Assembly: GCA_947456005.1 (NCBI GenBank)
Contig: CANGRP010000066.1
Coordinates: 1-10,588, forward strand
Length of the DNA stretch: 10,588 nucleotides
Origin: Caulobacteraceae bacterium
GTDB lineage: Bacteria > Pseudomonadota > Alphaproteobacteria > Caulobacterales > Caulobacteraceae
Direction: 5' to 3'
Position numbers and translations under genes: made by a program. Below the pieces are notes generated by a model, which ran no database searches, had not been told where the DNA came from, and worked only from the letters and a program-made list of their open reading frames with translations. This document shows, one piece after another, positions 7,020 through 10,588 of this stretch. Positions within the stretch are counted from its first letter, which is position 1; each line of letters begins with the position of its first letter.

Positions 7020-8803
7020 CCCATGACCTCCGCAAGGCCGGTGCGCAGCAGGCGAGCGTAGGCCGACTCCGGGTCCGCCTCCAGCTCTGTCCTCCGGCCG
7101 GTCTCCACGAGGCGGCCCTGGTCGAGGATGGCGATCCGGTCGGCCCTCTGCACGGTGGATAGCTTGTGCGCGATGATGATGGCGGTGCGCCGCCGTCCCG
7201 AGCCGTCCGCCCCGAGCAGCCGGTCCAGGGCGCGCTCGATCATCTGGTCCGTCGCCGGATCAAGGCGAGACGAGGCCTCATCCAGCACCACCAGGCCGGG
7301 GTCCTTCAGGAAGACCCGGGCGAAGGCCAGAAGCTGGGCCTCGCCGGCCGACAGCCCGCCGCCGGCCCGCAGCACCGTGCCCAGCCCCTGGGGCTGGCGG
7401 GACAGCCAGTCTCCCAGGCCCAGGTCCGTCAGCACCTCAATGATCCGGGCGTCATCGATGGCGGGATCGAAGAGGCTGGCGTTGTCCCGGATGCTGGCGT
7501 CGAAGAGCTGGACCTCCTGGGTGACCAGGCCGATCCGCCCGCGCAGTTCGGACAAGCGCGCCGACCTGATGTCCGTCCCATCGAGGGTGACGGCCCCGCC
7601 CTGCGGGTCGTAGAGCCGGAAGAGCAGGCGGGTCAGTGTGGTCTTGCCGCTGCCCGTCCGGCCCAGGAGGCCGATGACCTCGCCGGCGGGGACCTCCAGG
7701 TCGAGGTTCCGGATGATCGGGGTGTCTTCACGATAGGCGAAGGTCATGTCCTTGAAGCCGACGACCGGCGCCTGGGTGCGCAAGCCCTCCCACCCGGCGC
7801 CCGGCCCGTCGGTGAGGGTGGGCGTGATGGCGCGCAGGTCGCCGATCCGCTTCAGGCTGGCCGAGGCCGCCTGGAACTGCTGCAGCTGCTGGCCGATCAG
7901 CATGATCGGCAGGGCCATCATCCCGGCGTACTGCATGAACATGAAGACGGTGCCGATGGTCGCCTCGCCGCGCTGGAACAGCCAGACGCCGAGGGCGAGG
8001 GCCAGGCCGAAGCCGATGGAGAAGAGGGCGCTGGCGGTCAGGAAGATCCAGTGGCCCCGGCGGGCGGCGTCGACATTGGCGACCAGAAGCTCCGCATTGA
8101 CCTCGGCCATGCGCCGCATGACATGGGGGCCGCCGCCATTGGCCCGAACGTCATCCAGGCCCGCAAGCCGCTCTTCCAGGAAGCCCGAGAAGGCCGACCA
8201 GGCCTCCCGGAGGCGCTCCCAGCGCCCGCCGGCGATCTGGCGGATGGCGTGGAGGACCAGGCCCGCGACGACGGCGAAGCCGGTCAGCAGGACCCCGATC
8301 CGCCAGTCCTGCAGGTAGAGGACCCCCAGTATGCCGGCCAGCAGCAGGGCGCCGCCGATGATCTGCAGGATGAACTGGGAGAAGAAGGCGGCCAGGGCGG
8401 CCACGTCCCCGTCCACCCTCTCGATCAGCTCGCCCGGCGACTTGGCCGTGTGGAAGGCCATGTCCAGCCGCAGGGCGTGTTCGGCCAGGTCCTGTCGCAT
8501 GCGGTTGGTGGCCGACCAGCCCAGCTGTTCGCTGAAATAGGTGGAGCCGATCTGCAGGACCTGGGCCAGCAGGGTGACGGCGATGAACAGGCCGGCCAGC
8601 ATCCAGAGGCGCTCCACCGAAGCGTCCGGGCCGCCCTGCGCGGCCGTGTCGATGAAGGCGCGGATGATCTGGGGCGAGGCCAGCTGGACCGCCGTGCCGG
8701 CCACCAGGAAGAGGGCGAGCGCCGACAGCCGGCGCCCTTCGGGCCGCAGGTAGACGGCGAGCACGGCCGCGCCGTCCGCCGACTTGACGGCCTCACGCCC
8801 CAC
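7016..8803 (-). CDS. ABC exporter half-transporter, subunit with catalytic Walker B and altered signature
   Basis: A 595-residue half-transporter with hydrophobic segments near 26-50, 66-88, 143-187, 256-275 and 284-305, followed by an ATPase domain. Motifs: A-loop Y357, Walker A GRTGSGKTT (K387), Q429, Walker B LVVLD with catalytic E509, and H546. The signature is LSAGE (484-488) instead of LSGGQ. It pairs with the next gene (4-nt overlap, translational coupling): its Walker A/B with E509 would face the intact LSGGQ of the partner, giving one competent ATP site, while its LSAGE would face the partner's Asp-substituted site. The two proteins thus form an obligate heterodimer by inference. The start is GTG at 8803 with GGGAGG seven bases upstream, 33 nt after the crotonase gene. 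Export cargo (lipid, drug or metabolite) is not evident. Confidence 0.93.
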   Translation of the reverse strand: MGREAVKSADGAAVLAVYLRPEGRRLSALALFLVAGTAVQLASPQIIRAFIDTAAQGGPDASVERLWMLAGLFIAVTLLAQVLQIGSTYFSEQLGWSATNRMRQDLAEHALRLDMAFHTAKSPGELIERVDGDVAALAAFFSQFILQIIGGALLLAGILGVLYLQDWRIGVLLTGFAVVAGLVLHAIRQIAGGRWERLREAWSAFSGFLEERLAGLDDVRANGGGPHVMRRMAEVNAELLVANVDAARRGHWIFLTASALFSIGFGLALALGVWLFQRGEATIGTVFMFMQYAGMMALPIMLIGQQLQQFQAASASLKRIGDLRAITPTLTDGPGAGWEGLRTQAPVVGFKDMTFAYREDTPIIRNLDLEVPAGEVIGLLGRTGSGKTTLTRLLFRLYDPQGGAVTLDGTDIRSARLSELRGRIGLVTQEVQLFDASIRDNASLFDPAIDDARIIEVLTDLGLGDWLSRQPQGLGTVLRAGGGLSAGEAQLLAFARVFLKDPGLVVLDEASSRLDPATDQMIERALDRLLGADGSGRRRTAIIIAHKLSTVQRADRIAILDQGRLVETGRRTELEADPESAYARLLRTGLAEVMG

Positions 8804-8836
8804 CTGAACGCCCTCCCCGACTGGAACCCGCAGGTC

Positions 8837-9649
8837 TCAACGCCCTGTGAACCTCGCCGGGCGCTTCTCGAGGAAGTGGGCGACGCCCTCCTTGAAGTCC
8901 TCGGACTTCAGGCTGAGGGCCATGTCGGCGTTGGCGTCGACGATGGCCTCGGAGAGGGACTGGAACGGGCTGTTCCACAGCTCGCGCTTCATGACGGCGA
9001 GGGAGCGGGGGGAAACCTCGCTGGCGAGCATCCGGGCGTAGGCCATGACCTCGTTCCGGAAGGTGGCGGCCGGGAAGACCCGGTTGACCAGGCCGATCCT
9101 CAGGGCCTCGGCGGCGTCGACACGGCGGGCTGAGTAGAGCAGGTCGGCGGCGTTGGCCATGCCGACGATCCGCGGCAGGAGCCAGGACATCCCATGCTCG
9201 GCGATCAGGCCCCGGCGCGAGAAGGCGGTGGTGAAGACCGTCGCCTCCGAGGCGAACCGGATGTCGGTGTAGAGGGCCATCACCATGCCCAGGCCGGCGC
9301 AGGCGCCGTTGATCGCCCCGAGGATCGGCTTCGGGACGGCCGGGAAATAGGGGTACTGCAGGCGGAAGTCCGGGCGCGAGGCCGGGTCGAAGGCGTCCGG
9401 CGCCTCGCCGCCGGTTCCTCCCGCCGAGACGGCGCCCTGCAGGACGTCCATGTCCGCACCGGCGCAGAAGCCGCGCCCGGCGCCGGTCAGGACGATGACC
9501 TTCACCTCGGCGTCGTCCGCCGCCAGGCGCATGGCCTGGCGGAGCTCGGCCTCCATCACGCCCCGCCAGGCGTTTAGCCGGTCAGGGCGGTTAAGGGTGA
9601 CCGTCGCCACCCCCGCCTCCACCTCGTAGAGGATGTCTTCAAAGGCCAT
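8837..9649 (-). CDS. Crotonase-fold enzyme (enoyl-CoA hydratase/isomerase family) lacking both classical Glu
   Basis: A 270-residue crotonase-superfamily protein binding an acyl-CoA. Oxyanion-hole segments are FCAGADMDVL (61-70) and NGACAGLGMVMAL (114-126). A gap-free hand alignment to mammalian mitochondrial enoyl-CoA hydratase, anchored on TDI (128-130) and PRIVG (159-163), puts V123 and F143 where the two catalytic glutamates (E144, E164 in the rat enzyme) should be. An acidic residue appears instead at E151 in GLIAEHGMSW, a motif I recall from a proteobacterial crotonase subgroup. A plain hydratase activity is therefore doubtful; isomerase or another enolate-stabilising reaction is possible. 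The ATG at 9649 has no clear Shine-Dalgarno sequence; GC-rich hairpins lie between it and the HD gene stop 34 nt upstream. The C-terminus EKRPARFTGR is typical of the family. Confidence 0.92.
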   Translation of the reverse strand: MAFEDILYEVEAGVATVTLNRPDRLNAWRGVMEAELRQAMRLAADDAEVKVIVLTGAGRGFCAGADMDVLQGAVSAGGTGGEAPDAFDPASRPDFRLQYPYFPAVPKPILGAINGACAGLGMVMALYTDIRFASEATVFTTAFSRRGLIAEHGMSWLLPRIVGMANAADLLYSARRVDAAEALRIGLVNRVFPAATFRNEVMAYARMLASEVSPRSLAVMKRELWNSPFQSLSEAIVDANADMALSLKSEDFKEGVAHFLEKRPARFTGR

Positions 9650-9653
9650 GCGG

Positions 9654-9677
9654 GCCAGCCCGGGGCCGAGCGGCCCC
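9654..9677 (-). other. GC-rich hairpin between the HD and crotonase genes
   Basis: Plus-strand GGGGCC (9662-9667) and GGCCCC (9672-9677) form a 6-bp stem with a 4-nt loop. A second short inverted repeat (CGGGC/GCCCG) lies next to the crotonase ATG. There is no T-tract, so no terminator. It could limit ribosome access to the crotonase start or act as an mRNA processing or stability element. Confidence 0.25.
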
Positions 9678-9683
9678 GCTCCC

Positions 9684-10274
9684 TCAGGCGTCCTTGCGGC
9701 GGTAGATCGAGCGCTTGGGCTGGGCCGTCACGCGGTGGATCATGGGCTCGAAGGCCGACAGGGGCATGGAGTCATAGCCCGGGTCGAAGCTGTTCTGGTC
9801 GTAGAGGTGGCAGAACTGCGCCGTGTACTCGAACCAGGGATGGCCCCGGAACTCGTCGCGCATGTCGCGGTCCAGGCCCAGGTGGTGGAAGAAGTAGTAG
9901 CCCTGGAAGATACCGTGCTTGTCCATCATCCAGTAGTTCTGCTCGGAGATGTAGGGCTTCAGGATCATGGCCCCCAGCTCGGCGTGATTGGACGGCGCCA
10001 GGATGTCGCCCACGTCATGGAGCAGGGCGCAGACCACGTATTCCTCGTCACGACCGTCCCGATGGGCGCGGGTGGCGGTCTGCAGCGAGTGCTCCAGCCG
10101 GGTCACGGCGAAGCCGCCGGCATCCTCCTCGAGCATCTTCAGGTGAGCGATCAACCGGTTGGGAAATTCGAGGTTGAAGGGGGCGCCGGCGCGGCCGATG
10201 GCCGCCCAGTCCTCGGCCGTGCCCTCGACCATGGCGTGGAAATTCGCCTTCATCTGAATCTCACCGTCCGCCAT
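9684..10274 (-). CDS. HD-domain metalloprotein, possible MIOX/PhnZ-type diiron oxygenase
   Basis: A 196-residue soluble HD-superfamily protein. Candidate metal ligands in order are H62 (EHSLQTA), H86-D87 (LLHDVGD), H97 (NHAELGA), H120 (DKHGIFQGYYF) and D159 (LYDQNSFDP). A plain HD phosphohydrolase needs H, HD and D; the two extra histidines complete the six-ligand set seen in the mixed-valent diiron oxygenases MIOX and PhnZ. The first spacing (H62 to H86, 24 residues) equals that of PhnZ (H34 to H58), and H97 to H120 (23) is near its 24. PhnZ's substrate lysine is not obvious. Most pipelines would call it an HD domain or phosphohydrolase protein. The ATG at 10274 has GGGAGG five bases upstream. 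It is the first gene after the receptor terminator, with its own candidate promoter, so it probably heads the operon that continues into the crotonase gene. Confidence 0.85.
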   Translation of the reverse strand: MADGEIQMKANFHAMVEGTAEDWAAIGRAGAPFNLEFPNRLIAHLKMLEEDAGGFAVTRLEHSLQTATRAHRDGRDEEYVVCALLHDVGDILAPSNHAELGAMILKPYISEQNYWMMDKHGIFQGYYFFHHLGLDRDMRDEFRGHPWFEYTAQFCHLYDQNSFDPGYDSMPLSAFEPMIHRVTAQPKRSIYRRKDA

Positions 10275-10308
10275 GTCGGCCTCCCTGCCCTGGCCGCCGG
10301 GCCTGTCC

Positions 10309-10330
10309 CCGGCTCATTTTGATGAGCCGG
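10309..10330. promoter_or_regulatory. Perfect inverted repeat, candidate operator for the HD-gene operon
   Basis: Arms CCGGCTCAT (10309-10317) and ATGAGCCGG (10322-10330) are perfect 9-bp inverted copies around a 4-nt TTTG spacer. It lies one base past the candidate -10 box and 34 nt before the HD start codon, where a repressor would block transcription. It lacks a T-tract, so it is not a terminator. A 5' mRNA hairpin is the alternative. Confidence 0.45.
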
Positions 10331-10331
10331 T

Positions 10332-10360
10332 ATCCTGAGCCCCGCCCGGGAAGGTGTCCA
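10332..10360 (-). promoter_or_regulatory. Candidate promoter for the HD-gene operon
   Basis: On the minus strand, TGGACA (plus 10355-10360) is followed by exactly 17 nt and CAGGAT (plus 10332-10337). It matches five of six -35 bases and the A2, A5 and T6 positions of the -10 hexamer. Its placement between the receptor terminator and the first gene of the row supports it. The predicted start site falls within the inverted repeat. Confidence 0.4.
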
Positions 10361-10386
10361 CGCGCGCGCCCAGGCCCCGATCCCCC

Positions 10387-10422
10387 AAAGAAAACGCCGC
10401 CCCCCGTTTCCGGAGGGCGGCG
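10387..10422 (-). terminator. Strong intrinsic terminator of the TonB-dependent receptor gene
   Basis: On the minus strand a 12-bp stem (10411-10422 with 10395-10406; one G-T pair, otherwise G-C rich) closes a GAAA tetraloop and is followed directly by TTTTCTTT (10387-10394). It lies 24 nt past the receptor stop codon. On the plus strand no T-tract follows, so it acts in one direction only and separates the receptor from the HD gene. Confidence 0.92.
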
Positions 10423-10446
10423 CATCTGAGGCCTCTTTCGAGGGGA

Positions 10447-10588
10447 TCAGTAGGTGAAGCGCAGGGTCAGCCCGTAGGTCCGCGGCTGGCCGAGGAACGC
10501 ATCGAACGAGCCCGGCTGGAACGGCGCGTCAAAGGCGACCTGGTAGTAGGTCTCATTGAGGAGGTTCTGCGCCCAGGCCTCCACCGCC
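10447..10588 (-). CDS. C-terminal end of a TonB-dependent outer-membrane receptor (partial)
   Basis: The last 46 residues of a gene running off the right edge. The segment includes AWAQNLLNETYYQV, the usual near-terminal strand and turn of TonB-dependent receptors, then FLGQPRTYGLTLRFTY, the last beta strand ending in an aromatic residue. That terminal Tyr and the alternating hydrophobic pattern are the signal recognised by the BAM complex for outer-membrane insertion. The protein would import a substrate such as an iron chelate, vitamin or carbohydrate using TonB energy; the part in view says nothing about which. The stop is TGA at 10447-10449, followed by a strong terminator, so the receptor is not obviously co-transcribed with the genes after it. 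Confidence 0.9.
   Translation of the reverse strand, partial: AVEAWAQNLLNETYYQVAFDAPFQPGSFDAFLGQPRTYGLTLRFTY

Noticed and set aside
10361..10369. Alternating CG run (possible Z-DNA)
   Set aside because: Nine bases of alternating CG is unremarkable in DNA of this GC content.
1..10588. CRISPR arrays, insertion sequences, tRNA or rRNA genes
   Set aside because: I saw no regularly spaced direct repeats, transposase motifs or terminal inverted repeats, and no cloverleaf or rRNA sequence on reading both strands.

Overview
The window is a GC-rich stretch from a Gram-negative bacterium. Codons end almost always in G or C, GTG starts are common, and a TonB-dependent receptor is present. The gene types fit an alphaproteobacterium of the Caulobacter/Phenylobacterium kind; this placement is an inference from style, not from a marker gene.

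Nine complete genes and the 3' end of a tenth lie head to tail on the minus strand. In transcription order they are: the C-terminus of a TonB-dependent receptor, ending in a strong intrinsic terminator; an HD-domain metalloprotein; a crotonase-fold enzyme; two ABC-exporter half-transporters that overlap by 4 nt; a flavin oxidoreductase labelled nitronate monooxygenase by most pipelines but closer in motifs to the quinone reductase PA1024; an amidase-signature hydrolase; a double-hotdog MaoC-type enoyl-CoA hydratase 2; a ComB-type phosphatase; and a Nudix hydrolase. On the plus strand only the 3' end of one unidentified gene (1-231) is credible. It meets the Nudix gene tail to tail, with both stop codons in one CTAG.

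From the HD gene to the ComB gene the gaps are short (a 4-nt overlap up to 83 nt), so these genes could form one operon or two stacked ones. A candidate promoter and a perfect 9-bp-arm inverted repeat precede the HD gene. The 83-nt gap after the ABC pair holds a hairpin and an AT-rich palindrome that may mark a second promoter for the flavoprotein, amidase and hydratase genes. The 158-nt gap before the Nudix gene holds a good -35 box and nested hairpins, and probably starts a separate transcript.

Functionally, the middle genes look like accessory metabolism of acyl-CoA or amide compounds (crotonase, hydratase 2, amidase, flavin-dependent reductase, HD metalloenzyme) together with a heterodimeric exporter. 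No substrate can be read from the sequence. The points most worth a second look are the complementary degeneracy of the two ABC ATP sites, a crotonase lacking both classical glutamates, and an HD protein carrying the full ligand set of the mixed-valent diiron oxygenases.
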